A stretch of 64,000 bases of DNA from Effrenium voratum (GCA_963377175.1 CAUJNA010003244.1:187501-251500), one strand, 5' to 3'; shown: positions 10,327 through 18,880, counted from the stretch's first letter. Program-made: numbers and translations. The notes: a model not told the origin generated them from the letters alone.

Positions 10327-10986
10327 ATGATTAATAATAAAAAGTTAATTTATGAAATGAAGCATGGGAAAATTAAACATTATCAACCTTATAAGAAAAC
10401 AACTAAAATAACTAATGTTATGAAACAAACTGACAAAATATGAAATAGTTATTATCCTAATGCTAATTTAACTGATGCACAAGGGTTAAATAGAGCATAT
10501 GGCAATGGTAAAGGTTTTTATATTGATGGTGATAAAATGTATGTAGCAGGAACATTCGGAAAAGGAACGTTTGGCGGAGCGGTTAATGACATTCTGGCAG
10601 ATGTAGGACTTCCCTTTAAAATGACACGATACTCACAAAGATATAAAGACACATCAAAAGCATTGGATGAAAACAATGAAGTTAAACACCTTATAACTCA
10701 TAGTCTCGGTTCAAGTGTAGGGGCACAAATAACAAAAGATTATCCTGAAAGAGAATTAACTTTAACCAGTTCTGGAGCGCCGTTTATATCACGAAGGTCT
10801 AAAATTACTGATGATTACATTAATTTTAGAAGTATCTTAGACCCTGTTAGCATTTTAGATAGGTCTGCTGTAACTGTTTGTACTGGTTCATTAAATCCCT
10901 TTACTAATCATGATTACATAACTGGATACGGTGATATGGGGCGTGATGTTTCAAGAAGTATTGAGCCAGTAAAGGAGATATTATAA
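10327..10986 (+). pseudogene. Lipase-like alpha/beta hydrolase gene with one in-frame TGA
   Basis: Read from the ATG at 10327, the frame runs 219 codons with a single stop, TGA at 10441-10443 (codon 39), and ends in TAA. The region downstream of the TGA has the marks of a class 3 lipase: THSLGSSVG with the nucleophile Ser, then LDPVSIL supplying the Asp and NHDYITGY the His of the triad. Lipase-like genes are known in polinton-like viruses and may act on host or virion-associated membranes; the substrate is unknown. The part after a later ATG at 10537 could be translated alone, but it would lack about 70 residues that look like genuine coding sequence (for example GFYIDGDKMYVAGT just at the joint). 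So this is a single-point disruption or a readthrough gene. Confidence 0.75.
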
Positions 10987-11004
10987 ATAATCTAAATTAT
11001 ATTA

Positions 11005-11229
11005 ATGATACAACATAAGAAATATGACAATGAAACAACAGATGATATGATTAAGAATGAAAATAAAAAGTATAAGAAAAGTACATATGAAGAAATTAGA
11101 GAATTAGTAATGGAGAAAGAAAAAGGGAATAATCCAGTTGAAGATAAGATTAAGAAAAAGAAAATGAAAATATTTAAAAATAATAACTCTAATCAAAAGG
11201 ATTACACTAAATTATTTAATTTAGTTTAG
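11005..11229 (+). CDS. Small, highly charged viral protein, 74 aa
   Basis: Not recognised. Nearly half of the residues are Lys, Glu, Asp or Asn, with a KIKKKKMKIFK basic patch, which suggests nucleic-acid binding or a disordered protein. It lies in the gap between the lipase-like gene and the major capsid gene, on the same strand, 18 bases after the former. The stop is TAG. AT-rich short ORFs can arise by chance, hence moderate confidence. Confidence 0.5.
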   Translation: MIQHKKYDNETTDDMIKNENKKYKKSTYEEIRELVMEKEKGNNPVEDKIKKKKMKIFKNNNSNQKDYTKLFNLV

Positions 11230-11263
11230 TTTAAATTATTTCTAAATTAAATTATATATAGCA

Positions 11264-12655
11264 ATGGAAACTTTTAGTGCTGAAGATATTCTAATTGACA
11301 ACCTCTCATTCAAATTAAATAAAGGTGCAAGTTATATCAATGACCGTCGTTCAGTCTCGTTCTTCCCGTCTGGTTCAAATATTTATAAACCTTCGTCTGG
11401 AAATCGTGTATTGAAAATCGCATTAAATGCAGAAGATAATAGTTGGTTAGACCCTCAATCGGTAATGGTGTTTTTCAATGTTTCGAACAAGGAAAATACA
11501 AGCAACAAACGGTTACGACCACTATCTCCTGCTTACTGCTTTTTCAGAAGGGCAAGATTAATTGCTGGTAATCAACTTGTTGAAGACATTGACTATTACA
11601 ATAGAAACCATCACATGATGAGTTGTTTGATGTCAAAAGGAGCAAGGGACAATGAAGACGCGCAAAGTTTTGGATATAGATACGATGACGATTTGGCACA
11701 ACGTTTTGCTGACCCTACAACTGGCACTATTGGAAAAACTTATAACGCTGAAACAATCCCAGGCTTTACGTCTGAAATGGTTGTCGGATTTAAACCGATG
11801 CTTGGTTTATTTAATCAGTTTAAGTATATTCCATTAAAAGCGTGTCCTCTTGTTTTAGAACTTGAACTTGTCAGTAATTTCACCGATTGTATTGTTTCAC
11901 CTGATGTTACTACTGATTTCCCCGCCAGTGAGAGCGCGCCTAACAGACATCGAAGCACAAGCGGAGAATACGAACTTAATAATTGCTTCCTTCAATGTGA
12001 TGTAGTAAGTTTGGATAATGATTTACACAATCGTTACATTTCACATCTTCTCGACGGAAAAGAATTACCTATCACATATAATACTTACATTTGTCAGTCT
12101 AATTCAGTTGTTGGTCAAGCAACAATAAACACTACTGTTGTTCGTTCTGTGTCGAAACTCACTGCCACATTTATCACCTTCTATAAAGCAGACGCCACGG
12201 GAGGAGCAACTGAAGTTCATAAGGAATACAACAGGTTTTACCATCCATCGACAAGAACAACCTTTTCAACTCACGGAAACTATAACCCTGACAATGACTT
12301 AGAATTTCAACTTCAATTAGGTTCAAAATTATTTCCTGAGTATCCTTGTAAAAGCTTAACGCAAGCGTTCTATTATTTGCGAAAGGCATTGAATTTACCT
12401 TTATTTCATCAACATCATTTATCTATTGAATTTAACCAATATAAAACCGACAAGTTCATCTTTGCTATGAATATGGAGAAGGTTCCCGATAGTTCATATA
12501 CTGGAATAAACACGAAAGCTGGGCAACAGCTTCTCATTCGTTGCAAACCGACTGGAAGTATGGACGTAAGCTTTATGCCAGATACAATATATATAACGTT
12601 AGTATCAGAACAAATATTATCCATTAGAGACGCCGGAGTGCAGATACTCGATTAA
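11264..12655 (+). CDS. MCP: Major capsid protein, double jelly-roll type, 463 aa
   Basis: The protein starts with ETFSAEDILIDNL and contains the segment SGNRVLKIALNAEDNSWLDP, which resembles the first jelly-roll of capsid proteins from polinton-like and adinto-like viruses; later segments (RARLIAGNQLVEDIDYYN, KACPLVLELELV) fit the strand pattern. Length is at the short end for double jelly-roll capsid proteins of this group. It would form the trimeric hexon of the icosahedral shell, with the penton at 9433-10287. A TATATATAG box ends about four bases before the ATG. A perfect 14-bp hairpin follows at 12665-12703. The gene is intact. The assignment relies on family pattern plus position beside fibre, penton and ATPase genes. 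Confidence 0.85.
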   Translation: METFSAEDILIDNLSFKLNKGASYINDRRSVSFFPSGSNIYKPSSGNRVLKIALNAEDNSWLDPQSVMVFFNVSNKENTSNKRLRPLSPAYCFFRRARLIAGNQLVEDIDYYNRNHHMMSCLMSKGARDNEDAQSFGYRYDDDLAQRFADPTTGTIGKTYNAETIPGFTSEMVVGFKPMLGLFNQFKYIPLKACPLVLELELVSNFTDCIVSPDVTTDFPASESAPNRHRSTSGEYELNNCFLQCDVVSLDNDLHNRYISHLLDGKELPITYNTYICQSNSVVGQATINTTVVRSVSKLTATFITFYKADATGGATEVHKEYNRFYHPSTRTTFSTHGNYNPDNDLEFQLQLGSKLFPEYPCKSLTQAFYYLRKALNLPLFHQHHLSIEFNQYKTDKFIFAMNMEKVPDSSYTGINTKAGQQLLIRCKPTGSMDVSFMPDTIYITLVSEQILSIRDAGVQILD

Positions 12656-12664
12656 AAATAAGTA

Positions 12665-12703
12665 AAAATGATAATATTAAAAATAAATAAATATTATCAT
12701 TTT
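12665..12703 (+). terminator. Gene-end hairpin after the capsid gene
   Basis: AAAATGATAATATT at 12665-12678 pairs perfectly with AATATTATCATTTT at 12690-12703 across an 11-base loop, nine bases after the capsid stop. Similar hairpins follow other genes of the element, so it probably marks transcript ends. Confidence 0.6.
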
Positions 12704-12719
12704 CTACTATTAATATATA

Positions 12720-15518
12720 ATGCCTTCAATAAATTTAACAAACTTTGAGAATGTTGTAGCACACACAATTAGCGAAATCAATTCTACAAGCGGGGTGACA
12801 AACATTAGAAACATATACGCTAATCAATCAGATATAATTGATTTACTTGACAACAAAGCAGACCAAGTAGATACTTACACAAAAGCACAGATTGACGCTA
12901 ATTATTATGATATAAATCAATCATACAATAAGACGGAAGTTAATGTATTATCAAATAATATTAGTTCAAACACATTTTTAATAGGTAATCTGACAGTAAC
13001 TTCAAATACAAATTTTAATAGTATTTCATCAAATACAAATTTAATAAGTAATTTAAATTCTACTATGTCAACTAATTTTAATAACATTAGTTCTAATTCT
13101 AACTTAATTAATACAAATATTAATAATATTTCATCTAATACACATTTAATAAATAATTTGAATTCTACTATAACATCTAATTTTAATAATATTTCTTCTA
13201 ATACAAATTTAATAAATAATTTGAATTCTACTATAACAAGTAATTTTAATAGCATTAGTTCTAATACTAATTTAATAACAGGATTAAATAGTACAGTAAA
13301 TTCAAATATTACTGCAATTTTAGAATTACAGAATGGTGGTTCATTTAATGAAGCAGATTACTATAATAAAATAACAACTAATAATTTATTATCAGAAAAG
13401 TTAGATACATCAGTATTAAATAATACATTAATACATAATATAACAACTACTGCAACTTTCAAAATAGCAGAATTTGGAAATTATAATAATTTCTTTGAAA
13501 TGTATAATAATTATTTTGATAGTTATGTTTATGGAAGTTTGACTGGTTCAACTATGTTTTTAAATCAACGTGGTTTTGGTGATGTAGAAATTAATAATTC
13601 TTCAACTTTTCAAAATGATAAAATATTATTAAATCATAATACCACAATATTAAGTAATTTGCAGGTAAGCGGGACTTTTTCTTGTTCATCTATTTTAGAC
13701 GTTGCAGGTTCAGATGCTAGATATGTTTTACAATCAGATGGATTAAGTGGATTAATAACAGGAAATACAAATACAATTAATTCAATAATTACTACTAATA
13801 ATTCACAGGATACATCATTAGGACAAAAGTTAGATAAAATAGATACTAACGCTCAATCAGTAGCAGGTGCTATTAATTTTAGTGATAATACAACTTTACA
13901 CAGTAATTTAAATATGCTGACTACTGGTTCTATAATATGTAATAAGTTTAGTACTACACCTTCGCCTAATTTAGGATTGCAAATGACTTTTCAAATGTTT
14001 AATCGTGAATTTAATATTAATAGAGACGGACGCATGTGGATGAGTAGCGCAGGAGGTCAATGGGAAACGCAAATCGGAGACGCTAATGTTGGACGTGTTT
14101 GGGTAAAAGATAGATTTGGTTTAGGTGCTGTTGGTGTTAATGGTTATGTTTTAAACTGTGCCGGAAAATCGAGATTTACTGATGCAGTTGATTTTATAGG
14201 GACTGACAAGGCAGTAAATCTTAACAATGGTTCATATTTGAATTTTAATAATAATGGTTCAATACGAAGATATACGCCCAGTTCTATTGAAGGCTTATAT
14301 ATGTCTCATGATGATTTCGTTGCCATTAGTATTGGTGATGTTAGTAATGCTTCTAATCAATATATGATGTGTGATGGATTAGTTAATAAAACTATTTTTA
14401 GTAAACCTATAGATGTGTTAGGTAATATTTATACAAATGCTGATATTAATTGTGATAATGTTAATATTGCTACTGATGGTAAATTAACAATTGATACAAA
14501 TTGTGAATTATATAGATATGTTAGTGCTTTTTCATCTTTTGATATGAGGAATAGTGATGCTAATTCTTCAATTAGGTTCATTTGTGGAGACCCTGCTGTT
14601 CAATCTAACATAGTTGGAGCAGTTAATATTACTACCGGATGGACTTTTAATACTGCTACTGCTGATTTTATGGGTAATTTATTTGCTGATGATGTTTATG
14701 TTAAAACTAATGGAGCATTAAGAAGTAATCATATAGCGCCTAATGGAGGAACATTAGTGACCGTTGATACTAACCTAGCAGTTCAAAATGCATATCTAGC
14801 AACAAATACAATACAATCTTTTGATTTAACAACAGTTTCATTTTTAAATGATATTTCCATGACTACTGGAACAGACATAAAGCTTGGTACGAGTGAAATA
14901 TCAACTTATTATGATGGAACTAATTTATCTACAATTGATGTAATATTCAGAACATCAAACACAGCTTTTAGAATTGCTGATAGCTCAAGTACTCCATCAG
15001 TTTTATTATCTATTGATAAAACATTTGGGACAACAATAAATACTGAAAGTTTTACAAATAATACTCCATCAACTTTTAATGAAAATGTAACAGTTGCAGG
15101 AACAAAAAAAATATTATGTAATACCCTAGAACCAGCAACAGGGACAAATATAGATCTTACCGCAACAACCGTAACAATTAACGGGACATTTGTTGATTCA
15201 TCCGATTCAAGATTGAAATATGATATAGATAATGTTAAATCTAATTGTATGAATATTATTAAGAAATTTAAGCCAAAGAAGTTTAAGAGACACGATAGAA
15301 ATGATGACGGTAAAACTCATATAGGTTATTTAGCAGACGAAGTATTAAAAGCAATTCCGAAAGAATTTGAAAATGTTGTGAGTAAAGATAGAGAGTATTT
15401 AGGATTGAATTATTTAGTTTTACCCGTGTTAGTTCATAAAGCAGTATTAGAGTTAAATGATAAAGTAGATAAACTTGAAAAAGAAATTAAGGAATTGAAA
15501 AAAGAAAAATCTAAATAA
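12720..15518 (+). CDS. Fibre-like virion protein with C-terminal S74 chaperone, 932 aa
   Basis: The first 230 residues contain repeated units of the type NISSNTNLINNLNSTITSNF, a heptad-like pattern typical of trimeric fibre shafts. A long middle region rich in Asn, Ser, Thr and beta-strand pattern follows. Residues about 827-932 match the peptidase S74 intramolecular chaperone: SDSRLKYDI, then HIGYLADEV, ending in a C-terminal coiled coil (KVDKLEKEIKELKKEK). In phage tail spikes and some eukaryotic viruses this domain trimerises the fibre and then cuts itself off at the Ser of the SDxRLK motif; here that motif is intact. The protein is therefore a likely vertex fibre that binds the host cell. 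Its ATG follows TATATA immediately. Late expression with the capsid gene is inferred. Confidence 0.85.
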   Translation: MPSINLTNFENVVAHTISEINSTSGVTNIRNIYANQSDIIDLLDNKADQVDTYTKAQIDANYYDINQSYNKTEVNVLSNNISSNTFLIGNLTVTSNTNFNSISSNTNLISNLNSTMSTNFNNISSNSNLINTNINNISSNTHLINNLNSTITSNFNNISSNTNLINNLNSTITSNFNSISSNTNLITGLNSTVNSNITAILELQNGGSFNEADYYNKITTNNLLSEKLDTSVLNNTLIHNITTTATFKIAEFGNYNNFFEMYNNYFDSYVYGSLTGSTMFLNQRGFGDVEINNSSTFQNDKILLNHNTTILSNLQVSGTFSCSSILDVAGSDARYVLQSDGLSGLITGNTNTINSIITTNNSQDTSLGQKLDKIDTNAQSVAGAINFSDNTTLHSNLNMLTTGSIICNKFSTTPSPNLGLQMTFQMFNREFNINRDGRMWMSSAGGQWETQIGDANVGRVWVKDRFGLGAVGVNGYVLNCAGKSRFTDAVDFIGTDKAVNLNNGSYLNFNNNGSIRRYTPSSIEGLYMSHDDFVAISIGDVSNASNQYMMCDGLVNKTIFSKPIDVLGNIYTNADINCDNVNIATDGKLTIDTNCELYRYVSAFSSFDMRNSDANSSIRFICGDPAVQSNIVGAVNITTGWTFNTATADFMGNLFADDVYVKTNGALRSNHIAPNGGTLVTVDTNLAVQNAYLATNTIQSFDLTTVSFLNDISMTTGTDIKLGTSEISTYYDGTNLSTIDVIFRTSNTAFRIADSSSTPSVLLSIDKTFGTTINTESFTNNTPSTFNENVTVAGTKKILCNTLEPATGTNIDLTATTVTINGTFVDSSDSRLKYDIDNVKSNCMNIIKKFKPKKFKRHDRNDDGKTHIGYLADEVLKAIPKEFENVVSKDREYLGLNYLVLPVLVHKAVLELNDKVDKLEKEIKELKKEKSK

Positions 15519-15527
15519 TAATATATA

Positions 15528-15737
15528 ATGGGTAATTCAAATAGTAATGTTGAAACTTCAAGTATTGACAAAATCAATGATATTGATGAAGAACAATTAG
15601 ATTTAAGTAATATTGATAAATTACAGTTGAAAGCAATTAAGCAAATGAGTGAAAGATTAGAAAAACTGGAGAAAGTAAAAAGTGACAAATTAATATATAG
15701 ATTACCGGTTCAGATTTGTAGCTATTCATTATTTTGA
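15528..15737 (+). CDS. Small viral protein with myristoylation-like N-terminus, 69 aa
   Basis: The N-terminus MGNSNSN has Gly2 and Ser6, the pattern recognised by N-myristoyltransferase, so the protein may attach to membranes or to an internal virion membrane. The rest is acidic and then helical (KQMSERLEKLEKVKS, coiled coil). It begins 10 bases after the fibre gene with TATATA just upstream. The stop is TGA, rare in this element; the frame would run nine further codons to a TAA inside the following hairpin. Confidence 0.65.
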   Translation: MGNSNSNVETSSIDKINDIDEEQLDLSNIDKLQLKAIKQMSERLEKLEKVKSDKLIYRLPVQICSYSLF

Positions 15738-15774
15738 ATTAATAACATTAAGCCTTTGGCTTAATGCTATTAAT
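15738..15774. terminator. Hairpin between convergent viral genes
   Basis: A 17-bp stem with one mismatch (ATTAATAACATTAAGCC against GGCTTAATGCTATTAAT) closes on a TTT loop directly after the stop of the 69-aa gene. It lies between a rightward and a leftward transcription block and could end transcripts from the left block. Confidence 0.65.
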
Positions 15775-15857
15775 TGCAAAGATAAAAATAAAAATCATTA
15801 ATCATACTTTGTTCACCATCATTGATGACTTTAATAGTTAACATAATATATTTGAAT

Positions 15858-15896
15858 ATTTATTTTATTTTAAATGATTTTTCAAATCTAACATAT
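15858..15896 (-). pseudogene. Duplicated fragment of the ATPase gene 3' end
   Basis: The complement of this stretch would read YVRFEKSFKIK followed by TAA, and matches the last codons of the packaging ATPase (YVRFEKAFKIK, at 16228-16266) with only a few base changes, including the shared tail TAAAATAAAATAAAT after it. It has no other part of the gene. It suggests that a segment including the 100-aa gene was inserted into, or duplicated with, the ATPase gene end. Confidence 0.6.
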
Positions 15897-15907
15897 TTAG
15901 TTATTTT

Positions 15908-16210
15908 TTAATCATCTGGCACTCTTGTTGAACCACCATCACTATAATTATCACTATCACTATCAGTATCATTTTCTATACGAATATGTTCTTCTAATTC
16001 TTTCCTCATTCTTTCTGCTTCCTTAAAAGTAATATGACAATCACTTTCAATATGGTTAGCAGCATCCTTCATTAAAAAAGTTTCACCACATTCACACTCT
16101 ACTAATTGTTGTAGTCTTTGCTTCCGGTATTCTTGAATTTGTTTTGGTATATCGTCGCCGAAAGACCTTACTGGTTCTTCATATATTCTTTCTTGAACCA
16201 TTTTTAACAT
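15908..16210 (-). CDS. Small viral zinc-binding protein, 100 aa
   Basis: A central motif CECGETFLMK followed by H and C about 13 and 18 residues on fits a C2HC zinc finger. The N-terminal third is basic and helical; the tail is acidic (DTDSDSDNYSDGG). A second Met at codon 4 is an alternative start. TATATTATAG lies a few bases upstream. It is downstream of the ATPase gene and read in the same direction, and it sits between that gene and a duplicated copy of its last codons. Confidence 0.7.
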   Translation of the reverse strand: MLKMVQERIYEEPVRSFGDDIPKQIQEYRKQRLQQLVECECGETFLMKDAANHIESDCHITFKEAERMRKELEEHIRIENDTDSDSDNYSDGGSTRVPDD

Positions 16211-16229
16211 TCTATAATATATAATAGAT

Positions 16230-16985
16230 TTATTTTATTTTAAAAGCTTTCTCAAATCTAACATAAAACATATTATTAACATCTTTGGAATTCATATTGA
16301 CATAAAAGAAGGAGTAGGGCTTTTTATCTACTGCTTTATGATACATATTTAACAGTTGCTCTTTATCAACAATGGCAGAGTTTTCCTCAATGAATGACAT
16401 TAACTCTGATACATTCTTTAACTTGAATATATACAACGAACTTGAATTCAACCTAATGATTGGTGCTAGGACACGATATTTTTGAACGCTTAAACAAAAA
16501 CTAATGGCGTCGTGCCTGCCTCTCGTTGCCAGTCCATGTAATAACTTGCTGTATCTAACAAATTTAGGGTCGTCTGCAAAATCATCAACTATGATTAAAA
16601 TTGAATGTAGTTTCTTCATCTTCTGTTCTTTCATATAATGAATTATCTTTCTTTGTGTGTTAATTATTTCTTCCAGTTCTTCAGGTTGGTATGTGTCATA
16701 ATATAACTTTTCTTTTTCATCATCAACCTTCATATTATTTTTTTGATATTTCTTGACTTCAACGAAGGTAGGGTCGTTATGAACTGACGGGCTAAAAATG
16801 AATATACGAGCGAAGCAGTCCCTATAAACATTTAGGATAAGGTTTTGAATTAAAACTGTTTTGCCACCCGTTGATGAAGCAACAACAATTGAGCGAAAAG
16901 GTAGTTTTGGTACATGTTCATATTTAGATTGTTTGAAATCGTAATCAGTTATATTTATTGGTTTTATTATTGGAACGTTTGTCAT
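16230..16985 (-). CDS. FtsK/HerA-type (A32-like) genome-packaging ATPase, 251 aa
   Basis: Walker A is ASSTGGKT at residues 36-43, with Ala where the first Gly is usual, and Walker B is ILIIVDDFADD with the acidic pair at 134-135. A later ATRGRHDAISFCLSVQKY segment fits the conserved region with the arginine-rich/sensor residues of A32-like ATPases. The enzyme would pump viral DNA into preformed capsids. I chose the ATG at 16985 (MTNVPIIKPI) rather than one nine codons earlier (17012), because a TATATA box lies between the two, at the spacing seen before other genes. Length agrees with Polinton packaging ATPases. No defect was seen. Confidence 0.9.
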   Translation of the reverse strand: MTNVPIIKPINITDYDFKQSKYEHVPKLPFRSIVVASSTGGKTVLIQNLILNVYRDCFARIFIFSPSVHNDPTFVEVKKYQKNNMKVDDEKEKLYYDTYQPEELEEIINTQRKIIHYMKEQKMKKLHSILIIVDDFADDPKFVRYSKLLHGLATRGRHDAISFCLSVQKYRVLAPIIRLNSSSLYIFKLKNVSELMSFIEENSAIVDKEQLLNMYHKAVDKKPYSFFYVNMNSKDVNNMFYVRFEKAFKIK

Positions 16986-17039
16986 AATTGATATTAAAGA
17001 TATATAGAACATTATATTTAAAAATTAACTTGTAATTAT

Positions 17040-17265
17040 TATTGAATGGAACATCTTTTTTATGATATGCTGGTAGTGAATATCATAAAAACGGAACAGG
17101 TTTCCATTGCTTCAATCAGTAAGCATTGAAGCTAATTAGTTTGAATTAGTTTGAACCTCGCTTGCGTTGTCCAGTGCAATGAAAACTCCAAGTGCTGTGC
17201 CCCCATCAATATTCTATTATGCATGAAATAATAAGATTAAATAATTATTTCATCTTATTATTTAT
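17040..17265 (+). ncRNA. Candidate structured viral RNA or control region
   Basis: This 225-base gap between divergent genes holds several hairpins in a row: TTTTATGATAT...ATATCATAAAAA near 17057-17093, GGAACAGGTTTCC near 17094, GCTTCAAT/ATTGAAGC near 17109-17132, and a perfect 12-bp stem AAATAATAAGAT/ATCTTATTATTT at 17226-17263. Its GC content is clearly higher than that of the surrounding genes. The last hairpin resembles those that follow protein genes, so a short + strand transcript ending there is possible. No known RNA family was recognised. Confidence 0.35.
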
Positions 17266-17454
17266 ATGAATAGAAGTTATTCAGATTATATTGATATAAT
17301 AGATAAAGTAAAAAATATAGAACAAGTTGTTATAACTGATAATAGATTTAAGAAAGTATGCTATTTTGTTTTAGAATTAATTAAGTTTGTGATACAATAT
17401 ATTAAAAATATAAATATTAATATAGATGGGAAGAAAGAAAATCAAAAAGAATAA
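17266..17454 (+). CDS. Possible small membrane protein, 62 aa
   Basis: The second half contains a hydrophobic stretch (VCYFVLELIKFVIQYI) that could cross a membrane, preceded by a charged N-terminus and followed by a basic tail. The ATG comes two bases after a strong hairpin, which is an odd place for a start, and the end overlaps the next gene by 29 bases. It may be real or a chance AT-rich frame. Confidence 0.35.
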   Translation: MNRSYSDYIDIIDKVKNIEQVVITDNRFKKVCYFVLELIKFVIQYIKNININIDGKKENQKE

Positions 17455-17659
17455 GACAGAACCAGCTGTATCTTCAACAGATGAAGATAAAGAAGAAATT
17501 GTTAAAGAAACATCAGTTATTGAGTTCGCTTGCCCGATGTGTAAAAAAATATTACAGACGAAGAATGAATTATCAATAGAAAAGAAAGGAAACTGCAAAT
17601 GCAGTTGTATACCAGTTGGTTTTAAAATAAGTAAAACAGATAAAAAAAATGAACATTGA
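17426..17659 (+). CDS. Small zinc-ribbon-like viral protein, 77 aa
   Basis: After a very basic start (GRKKIKKNK) and an acidic stretch comes CPMCKKI, then a second cysteine group NCKCSC about 25 residues later: a plausible zinc ribbon. It might bind nucleic acid; no family was assigned. The stop is TGA followed at once by an in-frame TAA. It overlaps the preceding and following small frames by a few bases, a compact arrangement typical of this block. Confidence 0.55.
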   Translation: MGRKKIKKNKTEPAVSSTDEDKEEIVKETSVIEFACPMCKKILQTKNELSIEKKGNCKCSCIPVGFKISKTDKKNEH

Positions 17660-17792
17660 TAACACTAAAGACGGCATCAACTTAGAAACAGATGCACATA
17701 ATATTTCCATCAAATTTGGAAATGAAGCTACACACTCGGAAAATGGCGATAACGAAACACAAGAAATTATTAAACAAATGATGAAAAATTAG
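17649..17792 (+). CDS. Very small viral ORF, 47 aa
   Basis: An ATG overlapping the end of the zinc-ribbon gene opens a 47-codon acidic frame (MNIDNTKDGINLETDAHNIS) ending in TAG. Its reading frame contains mixed, non-repetitive residues in contrast to the surrounding AT runs. No function is visible. Confidence 0.35.
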   Translation: MNIDNTKDGINLETDAHNISIKFGNEATHSENGDNETQEIIKQMMKN

Positions 17793-17873
17793 CATTTAAG
17801 GAGTAGATTTAACACCACTTCAAACGCATAAATAAATATATAAATATTTATATAAATATTTATATATATAGAA

Positions 17874-18197
17874 ATGTCAGAAAATGGTGATTCTACAATT
17901 AACGATTTAATGAAAAAGATTATAATTATTAGTAAGAATATTAAAACATTAACTGAACTTATTAAGAATATCGATGAAAAAATAAACCAACCTAAAAGCA
18001 ATAACGAAGACGATAAGGAGAAGATGGATAAAATCTTTGAAAAAAAACAATTAGGACGTCCGTCTGGTAGTTTTCAAGATAAACAAAAGCAATATATGGA
18101 TATGTTAAATAAGAACAAAATTAAAAGCCCGAAGCAAGAAACTATTGAATTTTATAAACTGTTTAAGAACGAAGAAGGAAAATATGAAACAATATAA
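17874..18197 (+). CDS. Viral protein with coiled coil and AT-hook-like patch, 107 aa
   Basis: The first half is a helical, probably coiled-coil stretch (IIISKNIKTLTELIKNIDEKI). The second half has KKQLGRPSGSF, resembling an AT-hook core (GRP flanked by basic residues), which would suit binding to this AT-rich genome. TATATATATAG precedes the ATG by three bases. The methyltransferase gene starts 25 bases after its TAA stop, so the two may be co-expressed. Function is not known. Confidence 0.65.
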   Translation: MSENGDSTINDLMKKIIIISKNIKTLTELIKNIDEKINQPKSNNEDDKEKMDKIFEKKQLGRPSGSFQDKQKQYMDMLNKNKIKSPKQETIEFYKLFKNEEGKYETI

Positions 18198-18222
18198 TAA
18201 ATATCTAAATCATTATAATAAT

Positions 18223-18849
18223 ATGAATTTATTAGAATTATTTAGCGGAACAGGCAGTGTTGGACTTATTGCAAAGTCGCTCGGTTTTAATGTAATATCG
18301 TTGGATTTGAAAAATGCTGATATTAATTGTGATATACTTGAATGGGATTATAAACAATTTGACAGAAACCATTTTGATTTTATTTGGGCATCACCACCTT
18401 GCACAGAATACAGTATTGCAAAAAGAACAGGAATAAGAAACATTGAATATGCTAATAGTATTGTATTAAAAACAATAGAGATTATTGAATATTTCGGATG
18501 GCCGTATTTTGTTATTGAAAATCCACAGACTGGATTATTGAAAAGTCAGTCTTTTATGAATGGGTTAAGGTTTAATGACATTGACTATTGCAAATATGGA
18601 TTTAATTACAGGAAGCGAACTAGGTTGTGGAACAATCTAACAAACTGGAAAGCGAGATCATTATGTAAAAAAGACTGTGGTAAAGTTGTTAATAATAAAC
18701 ATATTGAAACTGCACAACGGGCACCAAGTGGAAAGCGGGAAAGTTGGGGTGAAAATTATGTAAAGCATAAGCAAGAATATTTATACAAAATCCCTGCTGA
18801 ATTGATTAGTGAGATACTGGTTAGTTTATATTTTAAAAAAACTACTTAA
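18223..18849 (+). CDS. DNA (cytosine-5) methyltransferase, 208 aa
   Basis: Motif I is LELFSGTGSVGLIAKSLG at residues 4-21 (S-adenosylmethionine binding), motif IV is WASPPCTEYS with the catalytic Cys at residue 60, and motif VI is FVIENPQTG at 97-104. Together these mark a C5 cytosine methyltransferase, though a short one; a full target-recognition domain is not evident, so the site it modifies cannot be read. I placed the start at 18223, where motif I begins, since a longer frame from 18145 would overlap the previous gene. It may protect viral DNA or alter host chromatin. The stop codon overlaps the early-type motif of the next gene. Confidence 0.8.
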   Translation: MNLLELFSGTGSVGLIAKSLGFNVISLDLKNADINCDILEWDYKQFDRNHFDFIWASPPCTEYSIAKRTGIRNIEYANSIVLKTIEIIEYFGWPYFVIENPQTGLLKSQSFMNGLRFNDIDYCKYGFNYRKRTRLWNNLTNWKARSLCKKDCGKVVNNKHIETAQRAPSGKRESWGENYVKHKQEYLYKIPAELISEILVSLYFKKTT

Positions 18850-18866
18850 AGAAATGACCCCTATAT
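18837..18866 (+). promoter_or_regulatory. Putative early promoter of the Cys-rich gene at 18881
   Basis: ACTTAAAGAAAT at 18844-18855 is followed by TATATA at 18861-18866 and by an ATG at 18881. The 25 bases at 18837-18861 are identical to the complement of 6629-6653, before another viral gene. Confidence 0.5.
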
Positions 18867-18880
18867 ATAATAGAGAACTA

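Noticed and set aside
16986..17012. Upstream ATG of the packaging ATPase
   Set aside because: It would place the TATATA box inside the gene; the ATG at 16985 has the box at the usual distance.
17040..17265. A tRNA gene in the divergent viral gap
   Set aside because: No cloverleaf with acceptor, anticodon and T arms can be drawn from the hairpins seen.
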